Positions 18,248-26,702 of a DNA stretch of 64,000 nt are shown piece by piece. Where the stretch lies: assembly GCF_013868155.1 (NCBI RefSeq), contig NZ_JACEOG010000001.1, positions 124,001 through 188,000 on the forward strand, written 5' to 3'. This DNA comes from Aeromicrobium phoceense (GTDB taxonomy: Bacteria; Actinomycetota; Actinomycetes; Propionibacteriales; Nocardioidaceae). The notes beneath the pieces are model-generated. The model was given only the letters and a program-made list of their open reading frames with translations, was not told the origin of the DNA and made no database searches. The position numbers were made by a program, and so were the translations under genes. Each line of letters opens with the position of its first letter. Position 1 is the stretch's first letter.

Positions 18248-19098
18248 CCGAGCGACTCGACGTCCGGAAGACGTACAAGCTGTTCATCGGCGGGGCGTTC
18301 CCCCGCTCGGAGTCCGGCCGCACCTACGAGGTGAGCTCGTCGCGCGGCAAGTTCCTGGCGAACGCCTCGAAGGCCTCGCGCAAGGACGCCCGCGACGCCG
18401 TGGGCGCCGCCCGCAAGGCGTTCGGCGGCTGGTCGAAGCGCACGCCGTACAACCGCGGCCAGATCCTCTACCGCGTGGCCGAGGTGCTGGAGGGCCGCCG
18501 CGACCAGCTGGTCGCCGAGGTCCGTGCCGCGGAGGGCGTGAACGAGCGTCGCGCCACCGCGATCGTCGACGCCGCCGTGGACACGTGGGTCTGGTACGCC
18601 GGCTGGGCCGACAAGCTCTCGCAGGTCACCGGCAACGCCAACCAGGTCAACGGACCGTTCTTCAACCTGACGTCGCCCGAGCCCACGGGCGTCGTGGCGA
18701 TCGCGGCGCCGCAGGACTCCTCGCTGCTCGGTCTCGTCGAGGTGCTCGCCCCCGTCCTGCTCTCGGGCAACACCGCCGTCGTCGTCTCGTCGTACGAGCG
18801 TCCCCTGCCGGCGATCACGCTGTCGGAGATCCTCTCGACCTCCGACGTGCCCGGTGGCGTCGTGAACATCCTGACCGGCGACATCGCCGAGGTCGGGCCG
18901 TGGATCGCCGCCCACCTCGACGTCAACGCCCTCGACCTCACGGGCGTCGTCGACCCCGACGTGGCGCGCGACCTCGAGGCCGAGGCCGCGGTGAACCTCA
19001 AGCGCGTCCTGCGTCCGGGCACGCCGACGGCCCAGTCGCTCGCGCGGATCACCCCGTTCCTGGAGCACAAGACGGTCTGGCACCCGATCGGCGTCTGA
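18244..19098 (+). CDS. Half-length aldehyde dehydrogenase paralog lacking the catalytic domain
   Basis: 284 residues against about 480 for the family. It aligns with the N-terminal cofactor-binding half (YKLFIGGAFPRSESGRTYEV, FNLTSPEPTGVVAIAAPQ, NTAVVVSSYERPLP, NILTGDIAEVGPWIAAH). The regions carrying the Glu base (LELGG) and catalytic Cys are absent; a short tail ending FLEHKTVWHPIG replaces them. The frame is clean, codon use is normal and the start overlaps the full-length gene, so it looks like a maintained protein rather than a pseudogene. It may form a mixed complex with the upstream enzyme or help assembly (inference). Confidence 0.85.
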   Translation: MTERLDVRKTYKLFIGGAFPRSESGRTYEVSSSRGKFLANASKASRKDARDAVGAARKAFGGWSKRTPYNRGQILYRVAEVLEGRRDQLVAEVRAAEGVNERRATAIVDAAVDTWVWYAGWADKLSQVTGNANQVNGPFFNLTSPEPTGVVAIAAPQDSSLLGLVEVLAPVLLSGNTAVVVSSYERPLPAITLSEILSTSDVPGGVVNILTGDIAEVGPWIAAHLDVNALDLTGVVDPDVARDLEAEAAVNLKRVLRPGTPTAQSLARITPFLEHKTVWHPIGV

Positions 19099-19109
19099 CC
19101 TCGTCTCGA

Positions 19110-19115
19110 TACGCT
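19110..19115 (+). promoter_or_regulatory. -10 box of leaderless kinase-like gene
   Basis: TACGCT ends 7 nt before the ATG at 19123. Confidence 0.5.
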
Positions 19116-19122
19116 CGAGCCC

Positions 19123-19695
19123 ATGCCGCACGTCGTGATCCTGGCCGGCCCGTCCGGTGCGGGGAAGTCCCACCTGTCCGAGCGACTCGGGTGGACGGTG
19201 CTGCGGCTCGACGACTTCTACCACCCGGTGGACCACCCGCGCCTGCCCCTGAGCACGCTCGGGATCCCCGACTGGGACGACGTGCGGTCGTGGGACCTCG
19301 ACGCCGCGATGGCGGCCATCGAGGAGCTGTGCCGTGAGGGCCGCACGCAGGTGCCGGTCTACGACATCTCGGTCAGCCGAGCGGTGGGCACGCGCGAGGT
19401 GGTGCTCACGGGCGACCGCTTCATCGCCGAGGGCCTGTTCGCCCCCGACATGGTGGCGCCGTGCCGCGAGGCCGGCGTGCTCGACGCGGCGATCTGCCTC
19501 ACGCGGCCGCGCCCCGTGGTGTTCGCGCTCCGTCTCGTCCGCGCCCTGCGCGAGTCGCGCAAGCCGCCGATGACGCTGGTGCGTCGCGGCTGGCGGCTCA
19601 TGAAGGACCAGCCGCGCATCATCGCCGCGGCCGTGGCCGCCGGCTGCACGCCCATGCACCCGCGCCGCGCCTACCGCTTCCTCACCGCCCGCTGA
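19123..19695 (+). CDS. Uridine-kinase-like P-loop protein
   Basis: 190 residues. Walker A GPSGAGKS (residues 9-16), LDDFYHP as in uridine kinases, and VYDISVSRA where those enzymes have the YDF motif; the middle FIAEGLFAPDM resembles their EGI segment. It probably phosphorylates a nucleoside or small metabolite, which suits the nucleoside genes around it, but the substrate is unproven. It appears to have its own leaderless promoter 24 nt after the half-length dehydrogenase. Confidence 0.75.
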   Translation: MPHVVILAGPSGAGKSHLSERLGWTVLRLDDFYHPVDHPRLPLSTLGIPDWDDVRSWDLDAAMAAIEELCREGRTQVPVYDISVSRAVGTREVVLTGDRFIAEGLFAPDMVAPCREAGVLDAAICLTRPRPVVFALRLVRALRESRKPPMTLVRRGWRLMKDQPRIIAAAVAAGCTPMHPRRAYRFLTAR

Positions 19696-19704
19696 AGGGC
19701 CTGC

Positions 19705-19845
19705 CTGATCTCGATACGACGTCTCGCTCCGCTCGCCGTCACTCGATCACCGGGCGCTGTCCACCGGTGATCGAGATCTGTCCGGGTGCCCACCGTCGGT
19801 GATCGAGTAGCACGCGAGCGCTAGCGAGCGGCGTATCGAGATCAG
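19705..19845. repeat. REP-like palindromic repeat between convergent genes
   Basis: Outer arms CTGATCTCGATACG (19705-19718) and its exact complement (19832-19845), with an inner perfect 11-bp hairpin (19743-19753 with 19764-19774) and further copies of the TGATCGAG and GCTCGCTAGCG-like cores. It fills the gap between the kinase-like gene and add. Repeats with TCTCGATACG ... ACTCGATCACCG cores are familiar in related actinobacteria (recalled, not searched). It may also terminate both transcripts. Confidence 0.7.
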
Positions 19846-19858
19846 CCTGCAGGCGGAC

Positions 19859-20938
19859 TCAGTTCCCCAGCGCCGCGTACCCGGGCTTGATGACGTCGTT
19901 GATCAGCACGAGGCGCTCGTCGAACGGGAGGAAGGCGCTCTTCATCGCGTTGACGGTGAACCAGCGCAGGTCGCCGAGGCTGTAGCCGAAGGCGTCGGTC
20001 AGCAGGTTCATCTCGCGGCCGATCGAGGTGCCGCTCATCAGCCGGTTGTCGCTGTTGATCGTGACCCGGAAGCCCAGCTCGGCCAGCGGGCCGATGGGGT
20101 GGTCGGCGATCGACTCCATCCCCGCGACGGCGCCCGTCTGCAGGTTCGACGAGGGGCACATCTCCAGCGGGATGCGGCGGTCGCGGATGTACGCCGCGAG
20201 CCGTCCCAGCGAGGGCGTGCCGGAGAAGTCGATGTCGTCGACGATCCGCACGCCGTGCCCCAGCCGGTCGGCGCCGCAGCGCTGCACGGCCTGCCAGATC
20301 GAGGGCAGCCCGAACGCCTCCCCCGCGTGGATCGTGAAGTGCATGTTCTCGCGCCGCAGGTACTCGAACGCCTCGAGGTGCAGGATCGGCGGGAAGCCAT
20401 CCTCCGCCCCGGCGATGTCGAAGCCGAGCACGCCACGGTCGCGGTAGTCGACGGTGACCTTGGCGATCTCCATGCCGCGCGAGGCGTGCCGCATCGCGGT
20501 GAGCAGCTGGCCCACCACCATCGCGCGCCCACCGGCCTGGACCTGCGCGACGCCCTCGTCGATGCCGGCCTGCACCGCCTCGACGGCCTCCTCGATGGAG
20601 AGCCCGGCGTTCTGGTGCTGCTCGGGGGCCCAGCGCAGCTCGGCGTAGACGACGCCGTCGGCCGCGAGGTCGAGTACGGCCTCGCGCGCGACGCGGGCCA
20701 GGTCCTCGGGGCGCTGCATGACACCGACGGTGTGCTGGAAGGTCTCGAGGTAGCGCACGAGCGAGCCCGACGACGACGCCTCCTCGAACCAGGCCCCGAG
20801 GTCCTCCGGCGCGGCCGGCAGGTCGTGGCCGATCTCGAGAGCGATCTCGGCGACCGTCTCGGGGCGCACTCCCCCGTCGAGGTGCTCGTGGAGCGCGACC
20901 TTGGGGGCGGCGGCGATCTGCTCCGGCGTGGCCCTCAC
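19859..20938 (-). CDS. add: Adenosine deaminase
   Basis: 359 residues. Zinc and catalytic motifs: HEHLDGG with His17 and His19, TIHAGEAFG (about residue 203) with the catalytic Glu, GHGVRI, and NSDNRL near 293 with the metal Asp. It converts adenosine and deoxyadenosine to inosine forms, which PNP then splits. The GTG start lies 1 nt behind the MaoC gene stop, so the two are cotranscribed, and it is the last gene of the nucleoside operon. Confidence 0.95.
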   Translation of the reverse strand: MRATPEQIAAAPKVALHEHLDGGVRPETVAEIALEIGHDLPAAPEDLGAWFEEASSSGSLVRYLETFQHTVGVMQRPEDLARVAREAVLDLAADGVVYAELRWAPEQHQNAGLSIEEAVEAVQAGIDEGVAQVQAGGRAMVVGQLLTAMRHASRGMEIAKVTVDYRDRGVLGFDIAGAEDGFPPILHLEAFEYLRRENMHFTIHAGEAFGLPSIWQAVQRCGADRLGHGVRIVDDIDFSGTPSLGRLAAYIRDRRIPLEMCPSSNLQTGAVAGMESIADHPIGPLAELGFRVTINSDNRLMSGTSIGREMNLLTDAFGYSLGDLRWFTVNAMKSAFLPFDERLVLINDVIKPGYAALGN

Positions 20939-20939
20939 G

Positions 20940-21395
20940 TCAGGCGTCCATCAGCAGCGTGACGGTCTCGGCGATGCACGCCGGCTTCTCGTTGCCCTCG
21001 ATCTCGACGGTGTGCTGCAGGGTCACCTGCTGGCCCTTCTCGATGTCGCGCACCTCCAGCACCTCGACCCGGTTGCGGACCTTGGAGCCCACGAGGACCG
21101 GCGCCATGAAGCGCACGCGGTTGAGGCCGTAGTTGACGCGTGCGCGGTCGCCGGCGAAGGCGTAGACCTGCGCGCCAAGGAACGGCAGCAGCGAGAGGGT
21201 GAGGTAGCCGTGCGCGATCGTCGCGCCGAACGGCCCCTCGGCCGCACGCTCGGGATCGACGTGGATCCACTGCCGGTCGCCCGTCGCGTCGGCGAACATG
21301 TCGATGCGGTCCTGGTGGATCTCGGTCCACGAGCTGACTCCCAGCTCCGTCCCGGAGGACGCGGCGATCTCGGCTCTGTCATTCAGGATGCGCAT
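20940..21395 (-). CDS. MaoC-family hot-dog dehydratase
   Basis: 151 residues with the R-specific enoyl-CoA hydratase fold; the active-site stretch is [20 protein letters not shown] followed by GYLTLSL (Asp/His pair). It resembles single-domain NodN/HtdZ-type hydratases that act on 3-hydroxyacyl or enoyl thioesters. Its place ahead of add, inside a nucleoside operon, is not explained by that chemistry. A 73-nt gap with its own promoter-like sequence and a palindrome separates it from deoA, so MaoC-add can be expressed alone. Confidence 0.88.
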   Translation of the reverse strand: MRILNDRAEIAASSGTELGVSSWTEIHQDRIDMFADATGDRQWIHVDPERAAEGPFGATIAHGYLTLSLLPFLGAQVYAFAGDRARVNYGLNRVRFMAPVLVGSKVRNRVEVLEVRDIEKGQQVTLQHTVEIEGNEKPACIAETVTLLMDA

Positions 21396-21410
21396 GCTTC
21401 CGAACCTATC

Positions 21411-21427
21411 GTGTCCAACTGGGACAC
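21411..21427. promoter_or_regulatory. Palindromic operator candidate ahead of the MaoC gene
   Basis: Perfect 6-bp arms GTGTCC (21411-21416) and GGACAC (21422-21427) with 5 nt between. On the minus strand it lies just upstream of a TAGGTT -10-like box placed 7 nt before the MaoC ATG, where a repressor would block transcription. Confidence 0.5.
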
Positions 21428-21468
21428 CTCCTGACCCACACCTCAGGTGGGATCGTCGTGAAGCGCCC

Positions 21469-22755
21469 TCAGCCGCCGATGCGGTCGAGGACGATGGGGG
21501 ACGGCTGGGGAGCGGTCTCGCCGATGGCCCAGGCGCCTTCGAGCGCCTCGTGGGCCCGGCCGAATCGCTCGGGCGTGTCGGTGTGCAGGGTCAGCAGCGG
21601 CTGACCGGCGCGCACCGTGTCGCCGGGCTTGGCGTGGAGCTCCACGCCGGCGCCGGCCTGGACCGACTCGCCCGGGCGGGAGCGGCCGGCGCCGAGGCGC
21701 CACGCCGCCACGCCCACCGCGTACGCGTCGAGCGAGGTGAGCACGCCGTCGGACGTGGCCGTGACGACCTCGGTCTCGCGGGCGGTCGGCAGCGCGGCGT
21801 CGGGATCGCCGTCCTGGGCCCGGATCATGGCCTTCCAGGAGTCCATCGCGCGGCCGTCGGCCAGCGCGTCGGCGGGGTCGACGTCATGGACGCCCGCGGC
21901 CTGCAGCATCTCGCGGGCGAGGGCGACCGTGAGCTCGACGACGTCAGCGGGGCCGCCGCCGGCGAGGACCTCCACCGACTCGCGCACCTCGAGGGCGTTG
22001 CCCGCCGTGAGGCCCAGCGGGACCGACATGTCGGTCAGCAGCGCCACCGTGTTCACGCCGGCGTCCGTGCCGAGCGCGACCATCGTCTCGGCGAGCTCGC
22101 GCGCATCGCTCTCCGTTTTCATGAAGGCGCCCGAGCCGACCTTGACGTCCAGCACGAGCGCGCCCGTGCCCTCGGCGATCTTCTTGCTCATGATCGAGCT
22201 GGCGATCAGCGGGATCGCCTCCACGGTGCCCGTGATGTCGCGCAGGGCGTAGAGCTTCTTATCGGCCGGCGCCAGTCCCGAGCCCGCGGCGCAGATGACC
22301 GCACCGAGGTCCTCGAGCTGGGTCATCATCTCGTCGTTCGAGAGCGCCGCCCGCCAGCCCGGAATGGACTCGAGCTTGTCGAGGGTGCCGCCGGTGTGGC
22401 CCAGTCCGCGACCCGAGAGCTGGGGCACGGCCACGCCGCACGCCGCCACGAGCGGGGCCAGCGGCAGGGTGATCTTGTCGCCCACGCCGCCGGTGCTGTG
22501 CTTGTCGGCCGTGGGGCGCGACAGCGACGAGAAGTCCATCCGCTCGCCCGTGGCGATCATCGCTGCGGTCCAGCGCGCGATCTCACGGCGGTTCATGCCG
22601 TTGAGCAGGATCGCCATCGCGAGCGCCGACATCTGCTCGGACGCCACGATGCCGCGCGTGTAGGCGTCGACGACCCAGTCGATCTGGTCGTCCGTCAGCT
22701 CGTGACCGTCGCGCTTCGCGACGATGATCTCGGTGGGGGCGAACTTCTCCGTCAT
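21469..22755 (-). CDS. deoA: Thymidine/pyrimidine-nucleoside phosphorylase
   Basis: 428 residues, the length of dimeric DeoA/Pdp. Motifs: phosphate site KHSTGGVGDK, family signature SGRGLGHTGGTLDKLESIPG, and GSGAFMKT; a C-terminal barrel-sandwich-like domain carries VELHAKPGDTVRAGQPLL. It converts thymidine and deoxyuridine (or uridine) to base and deoxyribose 1-phosphate, which the mutase and DeoC would process. ATG at 22755 overlaps the P450 stop by 4 nt. Confidence 0.95.
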   Translation of the reverse strand: MTEKFAPTEIIVAKRDGHELTDDQIDWVVDAYTRGIVASEQMSALAMAILLNGMNRREIARWTAAMIATGERMDFSSLSRPTADKHSTGGVGDKITLPLAPLVAACGVAVPQLSGRGLGHTGGTLDKLESIPGWRAALSNDEMMTQLEDLGAVICAAGSGLAPADKKLYALRDITGTVEAIPLIASSIMSKKIAEGTGALVLDVKVGSGAFMKTESDARELAETMVALGTDAGVNTVALLTDMSVPLGLTAGNALEVRESVEVLAGGGPADVVELTVALAREMLQAAGVHDVDPADALADGRAMDSWKAMIRAQDGDPDAALPTARETEVVTATSDGVLTSLDAYAVGVAAWRLGAGRSRPGESVQAGAGVELHAKPGDTVRAGQPLLTLHTDTPERFGRAHEALEGAWAIGETAPQPSPIVLDRIGG

Positions 22756-23930
22756 GCAGACACCTGGATGCTCTCGTAGCCGCGCAGGACCCACGTGGGG
22801 CGGCGGGGGGACTCGCCCACGAGGGCGAGGTCGGGGAAACGGTCGAGCAGCGCCCGCAGGGTGATGCTCAGCTCGAGGCGCGCCAGCGGGGCGCCGAGGC
22901 AGAAGTGGATGCCCAGGCCGAACCCGACGTGCGGGTTCGGGTCGCGGCCGACGTCGAACGTGTCGGCGTCGGCGAAGACCTCGGCGTCGCGGTTGGCCGA
23001 GCCCATGAGGCAGGCGACCTTCTGGCCCGCCGTGACGAGCTGCCCGGCGACCTCGACGTCCTTCGTGGCGGTGCGCTCGAACAGCTGCAGCGGCGCGTCG
23101 AACCGGATGAGCTCCTCGAGGGCGATCTCGATCGGCACCTCGCCGCTCGTGACGCGCGCGAGCTGGTCGCGGTGGGTCAGCAGCGCGTGCAAGCCGTTGC
23201 CGAACGTGTTGACGCTGGCCTCGTGGCCGGCGTTGAGCAGCAGCACCACCGTGGCGACGAGCTCGTCGTCGGAGAAGCCCTTGCCCGCATCGGTCTCGGC
23301 GATGAGGTCGCTGACGAGGTCCTCACCCGGCTCTGCGCGGCGCATCGCGATGACCTCGCGCACGTAGTCGGAGAAGGCGGTGCTGGCCTCGATGGCCTCG
23401 GCCTTGGTGGCCTCGTCGATGTCCTTCTCGTACATGTGCACGATCGCCTGGCTCCAGCGGCGAAGGTCCTCGTGGTCCTCGCGCGGCACGCCCAGCAGTT
23501 CACAGATGACGTAGACGGGCATCGGCTCGGCGTAGTCGGCGAGCACGTCGAACTGCTCGGGCAGCGCGGCGATCATCTCGGCGGCGAGCGACTCGATGCG
23601 CGGGCGCATCCGCTCGACGTGGCCGCGCCCGAAGGCACCGGTGAGCAGGCGCCGCATCCGCGTGTGGGCGGGCGGCTCGTTCTCCATCAGCTGGTTGCGG
23701 TGGAGCGCGTTGAACGGCTCCATCTCCTCGACCGGCTCCCAGTCGTGCCACAGCCGGCCGAAGGCGCGATTCTTCAGCACCGCGCCCACGGTGGCGTGAT
23801 CGGTGGCCAGCCACGTCGACCACGGCTCGTGCCACACGAGCGGTCCGCGCCGCCGCAGCTCGGCCAGGGCCGGGTAGGGATCGCGCAGGAAGTCGGCGTC
23901 GGTGGGGTCGAAGGTGGTCAGCGTGCTCAT
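22752..23930 (-). CDS. Cytochrome P450
   Basis: 392 residues, a soluble class I bacterial P450. ExxR motif in EELIRFDAP, heme-ligand Cys344 in FGLGIHFCLGAPLARLE, and I-helix LLNAGHEASVNT. In the I-helix the Thr that normally follows the acidic residue is Ala, with Ser one place later, a variant occurring in some actinobacterial P450s. No ferredoxin or reductase gene is nearby. It is joined by 4-nt overlaps to cdd upstream and deoA downstream, so it is a full member of the nucleoside operon. Substrate unknown; a nucleoside or base is only a guess. Confidence 0.93.
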   Translation of the reverse strand: MSTLTTFDPTDADFLRDPYPALAELRRRGPLVWHEPWSTWLATDHATVGAVLKNRAFGRLWHDWEPVEEMEPFNALHRNQLMENEPPAHTRMRRLLTGAFGRGHVERMRPRIESLAAEMIAALPEQFDVLADYAEPMPVYVICELLGVPREDHEDLRRWSQAIVHMYEKDIDEATKAEAIEASTAFSDYVREVIAMRRAEPGEDLVSDLIAETDAGKGFSDDELVATVVLLLNAGHEASVNTFGNGLHALLTHRDQLARVTSGEVPIEIALEELIRFDAPLQLFERTATKDVEVAGQLVTAGQKVACLMGSANRDAEVFADADTFDVGRDPNPHVGFGLGIHFCLGAPLARLELSITLRALLDRFPDLALVGESPRRPTWVLRGYESIQVSA

Positions 23931-24349
23931 GTGTCGTTCAGGTCCGTCACGTCGAAGGCGTCGGGGAGCACCTCGGTCATGGGCTTCACGCCCGAGGGGG
24001 TCAACAGCTGGCACTCGGGGCCACCGTTCTCCCACAGCAATTGTCGGCACCGGCCGCACGGCATGACCGGGCGCCCCTGCCCGTCGACGCAGACGACCGC
24101 ACGCAGCTTGCCGCCTCCGGTGGAGTGCAGCGCCGAGACCATGCCGCACTCCGCACACAGCGCGACACCGTAGGCCGCGTTCTCGACGTTGCAGCCCAGC
24201 ACCACGCGGCCGTCGTCGACGAGGCCGGCCGCGCCGACCTTGTACTTCGAGTACGGCGCGTAGGCACGGTTCATGACCTCGACCGCGTACTTGGTGAGGG
24301 CGTCCCAGTCGACGGGAGCCTCGGGCGGGGTGAAGCCGAAGCCGGTCAT
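23927..24349 (-). CDS. cdd: Cytidine deaminase
   Basis: 140 residues, homotetrameric small-type CDA. Zinc site Cys65-Ala-Glu67 with Glu67 as proton shuttle, and PCGRC (Cys98, Cys101); substrate residues in GCNVENAAYG. It converts cytidine and deoxycytidine to uridine forms for DeoA. ATGA overlaps at both ends tie it to the permease gene and the P450 gene. Confidence 0.95.
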   Translation of the reverse strand: MTGFGFTPPEAPVDWDALTKYAVEVMNRAYAPYSKYKVGAAGLVDDGRVVLGCNVENAAYGVALCAECGMVSALHSTGGGKLRAVVCVDGQGRPVMPCGRCRQLLWENGGPECQLLTPSGVKPMTEVLPDAFDVTDLNDT

Positions 24350-25608
24350 CCGACACTGCCCTTCCGGTAGATCTTGCCGTCGGCCGCCGGCATCCTCAGG
24401 TTCTGGCTGAAGACGGCGAGGACGAGCAGCGTGGTGACGTACGGGGTCATGGTGGCGAGCTCGTTGGGGATCTCGTCACTGGCGAAGAAGATGCCGGCCA
24501 CGATGACGCCCAGGATGGCGGCGATCAGCGCGGAGCGGCGGCCGTGCTGGCGCCACTGCCAGATCGCCAGCATCACCAGGAACACGGCCACGAGCAGCAG
24601 CAGCGCGTGGACGGTCTCGCCGCCACCGCGCAGGCGCAGCGTGTCGGTGTAGCCGAACAGCGTGGCGCCGGCGAACAGGCCGCCGGGGCGCCAGTTGCCG
24701 AAGATCATGGCCGCCAGGCCGATGTAGCCGCGGCCTCCGGTCTGGCCGTCGCGGAAGGCGTTGGCCGCGACGAGCGCCAGGAAGCCGCCCGCGAGTCCGG
24801 CCAGGCCGCCGGAGGCGATCACGGCGATGAACTTGTAGCGGTAGACGTTCACGCCGAGCGACTCGGCGGCCCCGGGCGACTCGCCGACCGAGCGCAGGCG
24901 CAGGCCGAACGCGGTGCGCCACAGCACCCACCACGTGAGCACGAACAGGCCGATCGCGATGACCGTCAGGGACGACATGTTGGTGACGAACGCTCGCAGC
25001 ACGGCAGCGAACTCGGAGACGAAGAACCAGTTCTCCTGCTCGATCTCGCCCAGCGGTTCGGAGAGGCCGGAGATCGTGATGCTCGGCAGCCGGTCGATCG
25101 GCGGGGACTGGGTCTGGCCGCCGCCGGGGACGCCGGAGAAGGCCATTCCCGCGAGGTACTGGACCGCGCCCGCGGCGATGATGTTGATCGAGACGCCCGA
25201 GACGATGTGGTCGACACCGAAGTAGACGGTGGCCACCGCGTGCAGCAGACCACCGGCAGCACCCAGCAGGATGGCGCCGACGACGCCCTGCCACGGACCA
25301 TAGAAGTAGCCGAAGTAGCCTGCACCGAAGGTGCCGAGGATCATCATGCCCTCGAGGCCGATGTTGACCACGCCCGCGCGCTCCGACCACAGGCCGCCGA
25401 GACCGGCCAGGCCGATCGGGACGGCGGCGATCAGGGTGGCGCGGATCGTGCCCGAGGAGCTGAGGTCGTCGACGCCGGTGATGATCCGCAGCAGCGACAT
25501 GATCACCAGGACGCCGGCGATGCCGATCAGCAGCCAGGGCCAGGTCAGACGGTTCCGCCCCTGGGGCGTGCCGTGGACGTTGGTCACGGGATCGGTCGCG
25601 ACACTCAT
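24346..25608 (-). CDS. Nucleoside ABC transporter permease (second)
   Basis: 420-residue membrane protein of the BPD_transp_2 family, NupC/RnsD-like. Typical motif GVVNIGLEGMMILGTFGAGY near the N-terminal third and GRGYIGLAAMIFGNW later. About ten membrane segments, with a soluble-looking insertion (QSPPIDRLPSITISG...) in the middle. It pairs with the permease encoded just upstream, the two sharing an ATGA overlap, to form the heterodimeric channel of a BMP-type nucleoside importer. Confidence 0.9.
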   Translation of the reverse strand: MSVATDPVTNVHGTPQGRNRLTWPWLLIGIAGVLVIMSLLRIITGVDDLSSSGTIRATLIAAVPIGLAGLGGLWSERAGVVNIGLEGMMILGTFGAGYFGYFYGPWQGVVGAILLGAAGGLLHAVATVYFGVDHIVSGVSINIIAAGAVQYLAGMAFSGVPGGGQTQSPPIDRLPSITISGLSEPLGEIEQENWFFVSEFAAVLRAFVTNMSSLTVIAIGLFVLTWWVLWRTAFGLRLRSVGESPGAAESLGVNVYRYKFIAVIASGGLAGLAGGFLALVAANAFRDGQTGGRGYIGLAAMIFGNWRPGGLFAGATLFGYTDTLRLRGGGETVHALLLLVAVFLVMLAIWQWRQHGRRSALIAAILGVIVAGIFFASDEIPNELATMTPYVTTLLVLAVFSQNLRMPAADGKIYRKGSVG

Positions 25609-26702
25609 GCCGACGCTCCTTCCTGCTGGAACTGCGGGTCCAGGGCGGCCGCCACCTGACGCTGCTCGAGGCGGACGCCGTAGCGACGGACGACCTCGTA
25701 GGCGATGACCACGGTCAGCACGATGACGCCCTGGGTGACCTTGACGATGTCGGGTGAGACGTCGAGCAGGATCTGCAGCGGGTTCGACTGCTGGTCGAGG
25801 AACGCGAACAACAGTGCGCCGATCGCGATGCCGACCGGGTGGTTGCGACCCAGCAGCGCGATCGCGATGCCGGCGAAGCCCAGGCCCGACTGGAACGTGG
25901 AGCCGTAGGCGTAGTCCTGGCCGAACAGCAGCGGCATGCCGACCAGGCCCGCGATGGCGCCCGAGAGCAGCATCGTCACCAGGATCATCTTCTTGACGTT
26001 GATGCCGGAGGCGACCGCGGCGCTCTCGGACTGGCCGGCCGCACGCAGGTCGAAGCCGAAGCGGGTGCGGTTGATCAGCACCCAGTAGACGATGCCGACG
26101 ATGACTGCCACGACGATGAAGCCGTAGACCTCGCCGCCGAGGAACGGGATGCCGGGGATCCGGCTGCTCTCGGGCAGCGGCTTCGTGGAGATGATGTTGC
26201 TGCCCTCCTCGCGCACGGCGACCTTGCGCAGCAGGTAGGCGACCACGGCCGTGGCGATGGCGTTCAGCATGATCGTCGAGATGACCTCGGAGACGCCGCG
26301 AGTGACGCGCAGCAGGCCCGCGATGCCGGCCCACATGGCACCCACGAACATGCCCGCGACGATCGCCAGCGCGATGTTGAGGAAGCCCGGCAGCCACGCC
26401 TCGCCGGCGACCCAGGCAGCCGCGAAGGACGCGATGCGGTACTGGCCGTCGACGCCGATGTTGAACAGGTTCATGCGGAAGCCGATGGCCACCGCGACCG
26501 CCGACAGGTAGTACACCGTGGCGGAGTTCAGGATGTTCACCATCGTGCGGTTGTTGGGCCAGCTGAGGATCTGGCTCCAGACCCCGAGCCAGTCGTCACC
26601 GGCCAGGATCAGCACGAGGCTCGTGATGAGGAAGGCGGTGACCAGCGCCAGGATCGGCGCCGCCAGCGCGAGCCCGACCTTCGTCAGTCGCGACTCTGTC
26701 AT
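25605..26702 (-). CDS. Nucleoside ABC transporter permease (first)
   Basis: 365 residues, NupB/RnsC-like. Family motif GFRMNLFNIGVDGQYRIAS, then GVSEVISTIMLNAIA and FAGIAIALLGRNHPVGI. Hydrophobic throughout with a short external loop around residue 170-190. Start overlaps the ATPase stop (ATGA). It works with the following permease and the double-domain ATPase to import nucleosides delivered by the BMP lipoprotein. Confidence 0.9.
   Translation of the reverse strand: MTESRLTKVGLALAAPILALVTAFLITSLVLILAGDDWLGVWSQILSWPNNRTMVNILNSATVYYLSAVAVAIGFRMNLFNIGVDGQYRIASFAAAWVAGEAWLPGFLNIALAIVAGMFVGAMWAGIAGLLRVTRGVSEVISTIMLNAIATAVVAYLLRKVAVREEGSNIISTKPLPESSRIPGIPFLGGEVYGFIVVAVIVGIVYWVLINRTRFGFDLRAAGQSESAAVASGINVKKMILVTMLLSGAIAGLVGMPLLFGQDYAYGSTFQSGLGFAGIAIALLGRNHPVGIAIGALLFAFLDQQSNPLQILLDVSPDIVKVTQGVIVLTVVIAYEVVRRYGVRLEQRQVAAALDPQFQQEGASA

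Noticed and set aside
18244-19098. Half-length aldehyde dehydrogenase as a pseudogene
   Set aside because: The frame is clean, codon use matches neighbours, the tail is not a frameshifted remnant and no catalytic-domain sequence follows downstream.
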